From contig BGKB01000055.1 of NCBI GenBank assembly GCA_003116975.1, forward strand, positions 310,001 through 374,000: a stretch of DNA of 64,000 nt, in the 5' to 3' direction. The translations under genes were made by a program, and so were the position numbers. The DNA comes from Aurantiochytrium sp. KH105. Its lineage: Eukaryota; Sar; Bigyra; Thraustochytrida; Thraustochytriidae. The notes below the pieces were generated by a model that was not told the DNA's origin, did no database searches, and worked only from the letters and a program-made list of their open reading frames with translations. Positions 8,619-17,636 of this stretch are shown here, one piece after another. The first letter of the stretch is position 1, and the number at the start of each line of letters is the position of its first letter.

Positions 8619-11600
8619 TCAGGCCAAGAGCACCAGCGTGCGCATATCCTCGAGCTTCTTGATCACCTCGGCTGGTGTCCGATCAAGCTCTTTGGCAATG
8701 ACGTCTTGCTTATCCGCAGGGAGAATCTTGAACTGTTCGCAAAGAACACCATCAATCACCCCTTTGACAGGCGCAAAACACGAACGGTAGGCAAGGTGGT
8801 CTCGGCCGACAAGGCTGAGATCGTCAAGAGATCGCAGGTGCATCTCGAGCAACGAAAAGAATTCGACATCGCTCTTGGTGGCAAAGGGAATGAGACACCC
8901 AATAGATCCCATCGTTGTGCTGTAAATGAGCGCCTCCGCGCGACCTTGCACGATGGCTGACTTGCGCAAACTCGTAACGAGCTCACCGAGGTAATAATTG
9001 GTGAGCGCATCGAGCTTGTTCGGAGCGCCGCCGCCGCTCCGGGTCTGCTCCCACAAATTGGCCGTGCGCAGAGCACCGAGGTCACCAGCATCGAGGTCTG
9101 CAGGTACGCGGAGCACAAAAAAATTGCCAAGCTTGTCAGAACCAGCCACAGTGTCATAGTCGAGAACCTCGGTTGCCACAGAGAGACGTGGAACTAAATC
9201 GTCTGCAACGGCCGTCAGGGTAAGGTCCGAAGCCGTAAACTTGAGCACGGTCGTGCTGGCCGCGGCGTCACTGGCAAAGACGCGATCGCCGCGGGCCTGG
9301 AGAACACAAATCGAAGTCTGGCCGCATCGTGTCTCGGTCTTGCGCAGGAGCTTGCGCGAGCCAACGCTATAGACACGAACCAGAGATCCAATGCCGACCG
9401 CGATAAACTCATCCGAAAGAGTGCAAATGGCACGCGGCATGTTTTGGCCTTCGACGTCGGTAATGTGGATAAGCTCGAGCTTGAGCAAGTTGGGCGTTCC
9501 CGAGGGTGTAAACTTAAAAGTGCGAAGACGAGCCTTGCGATGACGTTGTGGGTGCAACTCGAGACCCACGACAGTGCCTACAACGAGAACATCGCCGATC
9601 ACGGTCGAGCACAACGCGAGCTCATCCGCATCAAGAGGGATTACCGTCGATGCCGAGGTGGCCGGGTTCAATACGCGCACCAGGCTGGCCCAATGGCCGG
9701 TGTTCCCCTTGCCTGCCTTGGGCAAGCCAGTTTGTTGCACGGTGACCATTTTCGCAGCGCGTAGCTCCTCCTCGTTCATGTCTTCCTCGTCGTCCTCGGC
9801 ATCGCTCATGGCGCCGTTCTGTTGCGGCGGCGCTTGGATTCCGTCGTCGTCTCTGGGAAGCACGTTGTGGTCTCCCTCCAGCGTGACAAGGTTGTTTCGG
9901 TAGCGCAAAAGCGCGCGCGGGGTATAGCGCAGTGGGATTGTCTTGGCGTTAAAATCAGCGGTGAGATCGTCAATGGTGAGAATGCGCAGCGAGTTTTCCG
10001 CAACAGCGACGAATCCATCGCAGAGGTCTGATTCGAAGTTGCAGGCATGCGACAGTTGGCGGTACGAAAGAGGCACAAGCTTGGGCTGTCCATGGTAGGC
10101 AAAGGCAAGCGCGGGCCGCGAGGAGAGGGCGAGGAGGCCCGTTTGGCGTTTGTCAAGCCCAGCTTCCACAGGTAGTTGAACAGAGTAGCAGCGCACAGGC
10201 ATGTTGCCGAGAAAGGTGGTTCGAGAATCAACGACAGTGCCATTAGCTTCGTCAATGACGGAACGCACAAGATGACCATTCCGCAGACCCACGGCCAGTG
10301 TGAGACCAACACCCTCGAGCTCGACAATGCAGATAGAAGCGGGCTGGTCGGGCAAGGCTTGCATGGACAGTTGCTTCATGAGGCTGTCGGGACGCAAAGA
10401 AAGCATTTCGACAGAGTTGGAAAAAGTTCCGAGAGAAAGAAAGGGGCTGCGCGTGCGGCCAGGAGGCAGCGCGCCAATGGCAAGGCATTTGATGTCCTCC
10501 CCTGCCTCGTGCACGGCCTTTTCGGAGAACGAGCCGGCTTCGTCGAGCTCGAAATAATGAATGCGGCCGCCCTCGAGAGCGATGGCGAGCTGGCGCTCAT
10601 TGAGAGCAGCGCAGTCGATTCGCTTGCCGGAAGACGCATTAAAAATTACCGTAGAAGCACCATCCTTGGCGATGCGGACACCATCGTCGCACACCTGCAC
10701 AATACCTCCCGAGGCAGCGCGCTTGATGGCAAGAGTCTTTTTCGTGGTGACGAGGCCGGTCCCGACGGCCTCCTCTACGGTTTCGCCCACAGACAGGACA
10801 AGCGTGACGTTGCCAAAGGTGACCACAATGTATTTGTCGCCTGTTTCGGGCTCGTCGGCGGCAGCCCGAATCGTCCATACCGCGCCGGGGGTACCCGGGA
10901 GTGGCGACGAAGCGAGTTCAGTGACTTCGAGACCGTAACGAAGGACGCGCACAGAGGATCGGCTGCCGCGGCCGCAAGCAAGCATGATTTGCTTTCTGTC
11001 CTCGCCAAACATCTCTTCTACCTGCATGGCTGTGCAGGGCGCGAGCGAGTCGAGGGCGTCGAGAAAGTGGACATTGCGATGAGGTCGCGGAGCAAAAGAC
11101 ACGGAGGCGCCCGACGCCGTGGCCGCGACAGCGCCCGCGAGGTCTGGCTTCACACGCGAGGCAGCAACGCGCGCGGTGTCTTCATCAGCGCCCAGCTTGG
11201 CGTCCAGCTTGTACAGCTTGTGACCGCCGCACTCTGCAGCGAGAAAAAGGAACCCACGTTTCGTGAGACAGAGCGAGCGCGCAACAGGTAGCGTATCAAA
11301 GTACTTGATTGAGAATCCGTTGAGTGTCTGGCGGTCCTCGCTCAATTCGAGATCGAGTCTGTATACGTCACCGTACTCGTTTTGCAGCAAAAAGAAGAGA
11401 ATGACGCGGTCCTTGAGCTTGCGGTGCGTGAGAACGTGTGAGACGATGAGGACACCACGGTCCACGGGAACGTCGTCTCTACGCGGAAGAGCGACTCGCA
11501 GGTAGCCCTCTGCCTGCTCGCGTTCACTCGGGCCCGTGACCCCGGGCTGATACTCGATCCATCCGTCGCCGCAGACAAAGACGCCACCGGGCCCGTCTGC

Positions 11601-12302
11601 GCCACCTGGCACGGGAACGAGCATATTTCCCGAGCGTAGTGTTGGTCTCACAGACTTGCGCACGACATGGTTGAGGCCCTCCTCGACCTCGTAGAGCACG
11701 AGAGACTTTGTTGCCGGCTGGCCACTGGCAGCGGCAGCATAGTTGACCTCGAGACAGGCGAAGACGGGATTGTCGAGGCCCACGTGCAGCGCCTCGCAGG
11801 CAAATGTCAAGGTTTCTTGCTTGTGGGCTTCGAGTGGTGACGCAATAACGAGACGCTCTGCGTTGTCGCGCGTGACCATGTAGACGAGCTTTTGCTTTTC
11901 GACGGCGGCCACCATGATGGCGCGGCCCGAAGGGTCAACGGCGATATATTGCCCCGCTACCGCGCGGCGACAGCCGCTCTTGCCGTATTTCTCGCAGTGC
12001 GTGCGCACAAAGCGGCCTGCCTTGGCCTCGTAGGAGAGCACGGCAAGCTGGCCCGAGTCGGAGCCAACGACGAGGACATCCTTTGTGGCGCCGCTTGGCC
12101 GAAGGGCGCGCACGCTACGGCACACGCCAAAGGCCTCGGCTACACAGAGCGAGCGCACGCCATTCCCGTCGCAACGCAGGAGCTCGAGTCGCGCGCCGTG
12201 GTTCACGACGACCTCGTGCGCCTTGGCATCGCCACTAAAGTTGCCGTACACGGCGCCGCCGCACCCGCCGCCGGCAGTCAGGCCCAGCGCGTACAGATGC
12301 AT
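8619..12302 (-). CDS. SF3B3: Splicing factor 3B subunit 3 (SF3b130/SAP130)
   Basis: The frame is intact and intronless, 1227 aa, close to the ~1217 aa of animal SF3B3. The N terminus (MHLYALGL...GNFSG...VVNHGARLELLR) and the blocks VVGSDSG, KSGCRR, AVDPSGRAIM and EKQKLVY-VTRD follow the family order. The C terminus ends with the expected KKLEDMRT block after DRTPAEVIKKLE. The protein is a DDB1-like fold of three seven-bladed beta-propellers. In the SF3b complex of the U2 snRNP it scaffolds SF3B1 and helps hold the branch-site helix. A Met/Asp/Glu-rich insert (about residues 820-850, DAEDDEEDMNEEEL) is an acidic loop. The ATG is the first in frame and matches the family start. The gene diverges from the secreted protein at 13171. 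Confidence 0.95.
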   Translation of the reverse strand: MHLYALGLTAGGGCGGAVYGNFSGDAKAHEVVVNHGARLELLRCDGNGVRSLCVAEAFGVCRSVRALRPSGATKDVLVVGSDSGQLAVLSYEAKAGRFVRTHCEKYGKSGCRRAVAGQYIAVDPSGRAIMVAAVEKQKLVYMVTRDNAERLVIASPLEAHKQETLTFACEALHVGLDNPVFACLEVNYAAAASGQPATKSLVLYEVEEGLNHVVRKSVRPTLRSGNMLVPVPGGADGPGGVFVCGDGWIEYQPGVTGPSEREQAEGYLRVALPRRDDVPVDRGVLIVSHVLTHRKLKDRVILFFLLQNEYGDVYRLDLELSEDRQTLNGFSIKYFDTLPVARSLCLTKRGFLFLAAECGGHKLYKLDAKLGADEDTARVAASRVKPDLAGAVAATASGASVSFAPRPHRNVHFLDALDSLAPCTAMQVEEMFGEDRKQIMLACGRGSRSSVRVLRYGLEVTELASSPLPGTPGAVWTIRAAADEPETGDKYIVVTFGNVTLVLSVGETVEEAVGTGLVTTKKTLAIKRAASGGIVQVCDDGVRIAKDGASTVIFNASSGKRIDCAALNERQLAIALEGGRIHYFELDEAGSFSEKAVHEAGEDIKCLAIGALPPGRTRSPFLSLGTFSNSVEMLSLRPDSLMKQLSMQALPDQPASICIVELEGVGLTLAVGLRNGHLVRSVIDEANGTVVDSRTTFLGNMPVRCYSVQLPVEAGLDKRQTGLLALSSRPALAFAYHGQPKLVPLSYRQLSHACNFESDLCDGFVAVAENSLRILTIDDLTADFNAKTIPLRYTPRALLRYRNNLVTLEGDHNVLPRDDDGIQAPPQQNGAMSDAEDDEEDMNEEELRAAKMVTVQQTGLPKAGKGNTGHWASLVRVLNPATSASTVIPLDADELALCSTVIGDVLVVGTVVGLELHPQRHRKARLRTFKFTPSGTPNLLKLELIHITDVEGQNMPRAICTLSDEFIAVGIGSLVRVYSVGSRKLLRKTETRCGQTSICVLQARGDRVFASDAAASTTVLKFTASDLTLTAVADDLVPRLSVATEVLDYDTVAGSDKLGNFFVLRVPADLDAGDLGALRTANLWEQTRSGGGAPNKLDALTNYYLGELVTSLRKSAIVQGRAEALIYSTTMGSIGCLIPFATKSDVEFFSLLEMHLRSLDDLSLVGRDHLAYRSCFAPVKGVIDGVLCEQFKILPADKQDVIAKELDRTPAEVIKKLEDMRTLVLLA

Positions 12303-13170
12303 CGCGCCACGCCCTCGGGGAGCTCCTTTCCTGCCCTCCTTCTCCGCAAGCCCGCGTACACGAGCTTGCTCGGACGCGCGCTGCGCTCGCGGTCGTTGCT
12401 CCTCTGCCCCACTCGCTTGGACAGCGAGCGGCGTATCCTCTCTCGCGCTTGATGATGGGGCGCGTTTTGGGGGCCGACAGGGACCCTGATTTCAGGTGAC
12501 GGCGCTCGCGGGAAAAATTGAGATCGTCGCGAGGAACCAACCAACTGGATCTGTCGTGGCAAGAGCAGCAACACTGAATGGGGAAGGCAAGCTTTTGGAC
12601 AACGATGATAAGATTTTCATGATTTTGATCGCATCAATAAAAAAATTCTGGTGGTGATGGTTGGTTGTCTGTGCGGGTCATCTGGAAAAGTCGAAAAAGG
12701 ATCATTGTTTGTAGCCGCCAGCGAACTTCACATGACGACTCGGCGATAATGCAGTCAAATTGGTCGTAGAAATAAATGTAGCATCTGCTGGCTCTCGCGC
12801 AACCCGACGCGTGCTGAAAACGATGATGAAGCGATCAGAATTCATCTCGTCACCTCGTCCGAAGCGAATCCAGAGGATGATTGAATCAAAGAGCCCAGAA
12901 TGATTGAGGATAAGACACAGCAATAAAAAATCAGAACGACGCCTTGGCAGGGCGACAAACAAGTTGGGCGAAGACTGAATGAGCAAGTTGTATGACAAGA
13001 AGCAAAGAGGAAATCTTCAAAGAAGATGAAATCTTTGAAATCTTTGCAAACAATCTCTCATTTGCCACAAGAACTGTCTCACGACGCGCCCTTGCTCCGT
13101 AGCGAGCGAGCCAGCGGGCGGGCAGGCAGGCAGGTAGGCAGGCAGGTTAAGAAGTGCGGGCGAGCGCGAG
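12303..13170. promoter_or_regulatory. Divergent intergenic region
   Basis: Holds the promoters of SF3B3 (-) and of the secreted protein gene (+). There is no gene in it. A GGCA repeat abuts the right-hand start. Confidence 0.5.
13115..13147. repeat. GGCG/GGCA/GGTA tetranucleotide repeat
   Basis: It ends about 23 bases before the ATG at 13171 and so almost certainly lies in the 5' UTR or core promoter. Confidence 0.8.
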
Positions 13171-13863
13171 ATGATGCGAGGACGCGTGTGGACTCTAGCC
13201 TTTGTGATTTGCGCAGCTGCGTGGGCCACGGCGCTCGGCAGCATGTCTTCGCCCTCGGTCATTTGCAACTTTGACGCAAGCTGGAGCCGCTTTGTCCTGC
13301 GGCACCCGGACAGCGGCGCAAGAGTAAGAGCCGTACAACGGACCGGGCCTGGCGATGAAGATCATCAGGGAATTGACATGAACGTCGAGCGTCTTGCCCC
13401 AAACAAGAAGGTGAATCAAGGGCAGCAACATCATTCAGGGGGAAAAGGGACCTCTAAGGCCCAGCAGCAGATGCCCTCATCGAGGCCAAGAATATCGAGC
13501 AGCATGGAGGGCAGATTTGTGCGAAGCTCTGTCAAGCTGCCAAAAACCATCTCTGCAAGTGCACTCGTGTGGACCTCTATCGATGGGGCCGTTCATTTCG
13601 TCCGCGTAGAATCGCGCACAAAGAAATTTGCCTATCATTGGTTCGAGTACCATGGCAACAAGCTCTTCGCGCACTTTGTTGAGACTGACATTATGAAGGA
13701 ACCTGAGCTCCGCGCATCCCTTTGGGACCCGGCGCGTACCATGTGGATCGTTCTCGCTCCGGGCCAGGCGCGCTGGGTTTCTCAAGATGACCCTGTCGAG
13801 GTCCATCACTCGTTGCCCAATCTTCTTTTTAAGGGGACTTTTCTAGACAACGGCAAAGCATGA
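13171..13863 (+). CDS. Orphan secreted protein, 230 aa
   Basis: The N terminus (MMRGRVWTLAFVICAAAWATA) is a textbook signal peptide: two Arg, a hydrophobic core and small residues near position 22-24. The mature part begins with about 45 ordered-looking residues. A Lys/Gln/Ser-rich linker follows (about residues 75-112). A compact C-terminal region of about 110 residues is rich in aromatic residues (WTSIDGAVHFVRVES, FAYHWFEYHG, WIVLAPGQARW), suggesting a beta-rich domain. No other membrane segment is visible, so secretion or endomembrane lumen is likely. I do not recognise the family. The frame is intact and there is no sign of an intron. Confidence 0.65.
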   Translation: MMRGRVWTLAFVICAAAWATALGSMSSPSVICNFDASWSRFVLRHPDSGARVRAVQRTGPGDEDHQGIDMNVERLAPNKKVNQGQQHHSGGKGTSKAQQQMPSSRPRISSSMEGRFVRSSVKLPKTISASALVWTSIDGAVHFVRVESRTKKFAYHWFEYHGNKLFAHFVETDIMKEPELRASLWDPARTMWIVLAPGQARWVSQDDPVEVHHSLPNLLFKGTFLDNGKA

Positions 13864-13878
13864 CATATTCGTCTCGAC

Positions 13879-14262
13879 GTGCACGAATGTTTTGAGCAAA
13901 TGTCACGATGGCATGTCTCATGATGCTTCGAATCACACCATTGAGTTGGCTATACTCTCATGCATACCTGCGATGAACTTACAATTTCAACACCTCTTCA
14001 AAGGTGAGCAATTAAAAATACAGACGTGCATCGATGTGCACGCGCGTCTTGAGTAGAATTCACGATGCGGTGTCTCATGAAGCTCCGAAGCACACTATCG
14101 AATTGGTTATCATTCTCTCGTGCAAACCTGCAATGGACTTACATTTTCAAAACCTCTTCGAAGGTGAGCAATTTTTAAAATACAGACGTGCATCGATGTG
14201 CAGGCGCGTCTTGAGCAGAATCTGCGATGCGGTGTCTCATGATGCTTCTAATCATACCATCG
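13879..14262. repeat. Tandem repeat, ~160 bp unit, 2.4 copies
   Basis: Units start at 13879, 14036 and 14198 (spacings 157 and 162). Each begins GTGCA, then (C/T)TTGAG, then CGATG(C/G)-TGTCTCATGA. The first two also share the GACTTACA/TTTTCAA and CCTCTTC-AAGGTGAGCAAT blocks and the junction CAGACGTGCATCGATGTGCA. The array lies directly behind the secreted-protein gene. Confidence 0.85.
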
Positions 14263-14704
14263 GGTTAGTAATTCTCTCGCGCAAGTCACTATGGTCACTG
14301 CTCCCACCCATTACGCCCCCTCCCCCACCCTCCCCAAAAAAGCAAGAGGTTGGCCCTAGATCTCGTGTCTGCCTCTCACCATCAATCGATGTTGTTCATC
14401 GCTACCGTTGCGATGATGAGACCCAGCCATCTCTGTCGTCTGGGCCCTTCAAGTCCATCATTCGTTCCTTCGTTCTTTACGCTTCTTCGGCGTCACCGCA
14501 CCCTCCTTCACATCGCGTGCTCTTCCTAGGAGGAAGCCTGGGCGCCGCGACCAAAGGCAACTTCCACGCGTCGCATCTCTCGCGCGCCTTTGCCACTGTC
14601 GCCCCTGTGCAGCTGCCAACCAACACGCACCGCCCCGACCGCCATCGTGGCGCGGCCCTCCCTCCCTGCGGACCGATTGTGTTTTTCACGCGCTGTTACC
14701 AACC

Positions 14705-15061
14705 TCACCCGAATCCCATGCACGCACGCGCGCGCTGCACGCAGACGGCGACCAACACAACCTCAGCTGGGCGCTCGTGATCAGCAGCTGCAGCTGGCTG
14801 ATCGATCGCCATCATCCCCGTGAACTCCTCCGGCACGCGCTTGGCCGACATCCGCATGCCGTCCTCAGCCACGGCCTTGTCGCATCCACCTGGAGGGAGC
14901 AGCTGCAGCCGCAGCTGCAGCTTTCGCGACTCCTCCGTGGCCTCCGAGGCCTCGCACGCTGCAGACGCTGCAGCTGCTCCTGCTGCTGGTGCTGCAGCGC
15001 GGCGTCCTGGAGCGATGGGATCCGTGTCGGCGACCGCGGACTTCATGGAGTTGCGCAGCAT
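14705..15061 (-). CDS. Doubtful small open frame, 118 aa
   Basis: The first ATG of this minus-strand frame gives MLRNSMKSAVADTDPIAPGR, then an Ala-rich run, then a mixed region (KAVAEDGMRMSAKRVPEEF) that looks more protein-like than the competing plus-strand frames. No family is recognised, and no intron or second exon could be assigned. The downstream part (after about residue 95) looks less coding. It could be a real small gene, one exon of a larger one, or chance. Confidence 0.2.
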   Translation of the reverse strand: MLRNSMKSAVADTDPIAPGRRAAAPAAGAAAASAACEASEATEESRKLQLRLQLLPPGGCDKAVAEDGMRMSAKRVPEEFTGMMAIDQPAAAADHERPAEVVLVAVCVQRARACMGFG

Positions 15062-15227
15062 CGACAGGATAATTGGAGTAGAAATGGAAGAGAGACGCGC
15101 CGTGTGCACGCGCTGGCTCGGCGGGGCCAGCGCCGGGGCCAGCGCCGCCACGGCCGGCACGAGGTCCGGGACCGCGGCGAGGCGAGGGCGGAGGGAGGCA
15201 GCGAGGGAGGCACGTGCGCGCCAAGGA

Positions 15228-15250
15228 GGGGGGGAGCGAGGGAGGGAGGG
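15228..15250 (+). other. Potential G-quadruplex motif
   Basis: Four G-runs (7, 3, 3 and 3 bases) with loops of 1-5 bases lie on the plus strand, about 650 bases upstream of the transporter start. Confidence 0.4.
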
Positions 15251-15902
15251 AGCCGAGGACGGAGCGAGAGCGAAGACGGCACTGGTTCGAGGCGCGGCCG
15301 CACGTGCCGCTGTGTATCAGTGGTTAGGTGGGCGCGCGACGTGTTATGGAGATAGTGGGAGAGAAGGATTCACCACTGCGGCTGCGGGCGGCGCGTGCGC
15401 GGGAATGAGGGGTGGTGAGGAGGATATGGAAGGAAAGGGGGTGATAGAGGAGAGAAGGGCAGCGTGCAGCGCAGTGGTGAAGGTTTGCGATGTGGGTAAA
15501 TATGCAAGGGTTTCGGAGTGGGCGTAGGACAGAAAGATGCGGGGGAAGTACCCGCACGAGCGAGTGGAGATAGGAGAGGAAGCGGCGGCAGTGGAGCGCG
15601 GGGGGCCGCCACTGGGGCCGTTCAATGGCGCACGATTTGCAAGCGGCGATCAATTCCAGTTCCACCCACCTTGAGCGAGGAGCACGCGCGCGCGCTGTCG
15701 CTCACGGCCGTGCGCCCGTCGTCCGCGGCGCGCCGAGGCTCGCGGACCTTCTCTTCCCTTGCCCGTCCATTCGCGCGCGCGCATACCGCGGTCGGGGTGG
15801 CTGTCCTTTCTGATTCGAGCTGGCGCTCGAGGCAGGTATCGATTGTCGTAGAAGAAGGGACAGGAGACCTTGCCTTGGTGAAGCAACAAGCTCTTCGGCA
15901 AG

Positions 15903-17237
15903 ATGAGCTGCGACATGTATGGCGATCTGGACACGATCCTGAGCAACAGCTCGTCCGAGCTCAGGTCTGTCATCTGCAACAATGAGACCTTTTTGGACTC
16001 CTGCCTCGACGCTTGCGAGCAAGAGGACTGCAATGACTCTGGCGATTCGACCCTCGACATTGTGTACACGGTGGTTATCCAGGTGCTTGTGTTTCTTCTT
16101 GTGTTTGGCCTGGCGGGCTCGGTAGGTACGTGAAAATGAAATGCGGCGTCAAGCCCTCACTTCGCATCTCATCACGTGCGATTGAAAGTGTTCACAAGCA
16201 GGTGCTCTCTCGCTCCTCGTATGAACTTATGCGCGAATCATCTCATTGGGATCTAGAGACTAACCATTGCTTTTGCCATGCGCACAATAGACTTTAACCA
16301 CTTCCATCAGCGATTCCGATCACGAGGTGTTTACATTGGTCTTCTGAGCCAATTTATTTTGATGCCTCTCATTGGCTTCCTGGTCGTTGCCATGTTTCAA
16401 ACCCAGCTCGAGCCCCTGTACGCTGTCTCGCTCCTTATTATTTGCGCATCCCCTGGTGGCTCATACAGCAACTGGTGGTGCAATCTCGTGAATCTTGACC
16501 TCGCACTTTCGGTCGCCATGACTACCGTGAGCACCATTTGCAGCGCCTTCATGCTTCCCGTCAACGTCATCATTTATGTCGAGCTGGGCTACAAGAAACT
16601 GGACCCGGACAATGCTCAGGAAATCATTGACTTGCTTCCGTACACCACGATTGCCTACACTCTGGCAAACGTCATTGTCGCTGTTACCACGGGTCTCTAC
16701 TTTGGGTACAAGTTTCCGGCAAGGATGAAGACCGTCAATCTCATCGGCACGTGCGCCGGTTTCTTGTCAATTATCCTGGGTGTTGTGGCTAGCTCGACGA
16801 GCTGCGCTGAGCCGTGGAACCAGGATGCTGTTGTGTACTATGGCACCTTGCTTCCGGTCGTCCTGGGCATTGTTCTCGCCATGGGCTTTGCAACGCTCGC
16901 ACGCCTCCCGCAGCCCCAGCGGGGTGCCGTCTCCATCGAGACCGCATACCAGAACACTGGCATTTCTCTCGCCGTTGCGCTCTCCCTTGGACCCAAGGGT
17001 CGTGCTGCTGCCATCATCCCTGTCGCATACGGCGCTTGGGAAGCTGTTGTTTTTGGTATTTACGCTCTTATGTGCTGGTACATTGGCTGGACGCTCTCTC
17101 CTCCTGAGGAGAAGCTCTGGGTCATTCTGGTCAACAGCTACCAGGACCGTATTGAGACTGACCCGCGTTACAATGGTGGCTCCATTGTGAAAGCGGCCGA
17201 CAGCAAGGCTGTCGTAACGAGGGTTCAAGCCGAATAA
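15903..17237 (+). CDS. SLC10/BASS-type sodium-dependent transporter, spliced, 389 aa
   Basis: Exon 1 (15903-16125) encodes a Cys-rich acidic N terminus with three N-x-S/T sites (NSS, NET, NDS) and the first membrane helix. Exon 2 (16291-17237) encodes the rest. Splicing GTACGT...AATAG joins G|AC into Asp, giving LAGSVDFNHFHQRFRSRG, which aligns with the FxxF-loop of the family. The diagnostic block SPGGSYSNWWCNL, with LDLALSVAMTTVST (sodium-site helix), and the later ETAYQNTGISLAVALSL match the two crossover-helix motifs of ASBT-like transporters. About nine to ten helices are present, as in the bile acid:sodium symporter family. The likely role is sodium-coupled uptake of an organic anion at a membrane; the substrate cannot be read from the sequence. 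The acidic glycosylatable N terminus suggests a plasma-membrane, NTCP/ASBT-like topology rather than a plastid BASS protein. Confidence 0.88.
16126..16290 (+). other. Spliceosomal intron, 165 nt
   Basis: Donor GTACGT, branch GACTAAC about 29 nt before the AG acceptor, phase 1. Without splicing the first frame stops at once and the transporter core lacks its first helix. Confidence 0.85.
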
Positions 17238-17636
17238 TCGAATGTAGGTGTTCTCATGCCCCCAAGCGTGAGTGAAACATGCGGTGTTGCCTGCAATCTA
17301 GCGCAGCCCCCCATACGTTTTTTTTTTTTAAATAGACTCTGGTGTGTTTGTCTGGTTTCTGTTCTGGCCTTGATCATAATATTTTTCAGCGAGCGGCTAT
17401 GGAATATCAAGATCGATTACTGACCGCGGAAGTGTAGGCCAAGAACAAGTCGCTTGATAGCCCACGCACTTTCGAGAAAGAAAAATGAGCTGACTTGCGA
17501 TTTCGTTGGGTACGATTTGATCGAGTGCGATTTGACCTGGATTCTAAGGTCAGCCAAAATCTGTAAATCCCAGCACAACCAAGATCTAATCTACCGTTTC
17601 TACATCAAACGTAAAAGTAATCTTTTCTTTAAATTT
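17238..17636. other. Convergent intergenic spacer
   Basis: The 3' flanks of the transporter (+) and the reductase (-). It contains an 11-base T tract near 17319. Nothing else was seen. Confidence 0.6.

Larger units (their letters stand above)
14263..15902. other. GC-rich spacer upstream of the transporter gene
   Basis: Mostly low-complexity Ala/Arg/Gly-coding GC-rich DNA with no recognisable gene. One doubtful minus-strand frame (14705-15061) and a G-run cluster are listed separately. The right end must hold the promoter of the transporter at 15903. Confidence 0.5.

Noticed and set aside
10176..11291. 371-codon plus-strand open frame inside SF3B3
   Set aside because: Antisense to a protein whose motifs match SF3B3 end to end; the frame has no motifs and is a by-product of codon bias.
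13879..14262. CRISPR-like array
   Set aside because: Units are ~160 bp, only 2.4 copies, diverged along their full length, with no short repeat/spacer pattern.
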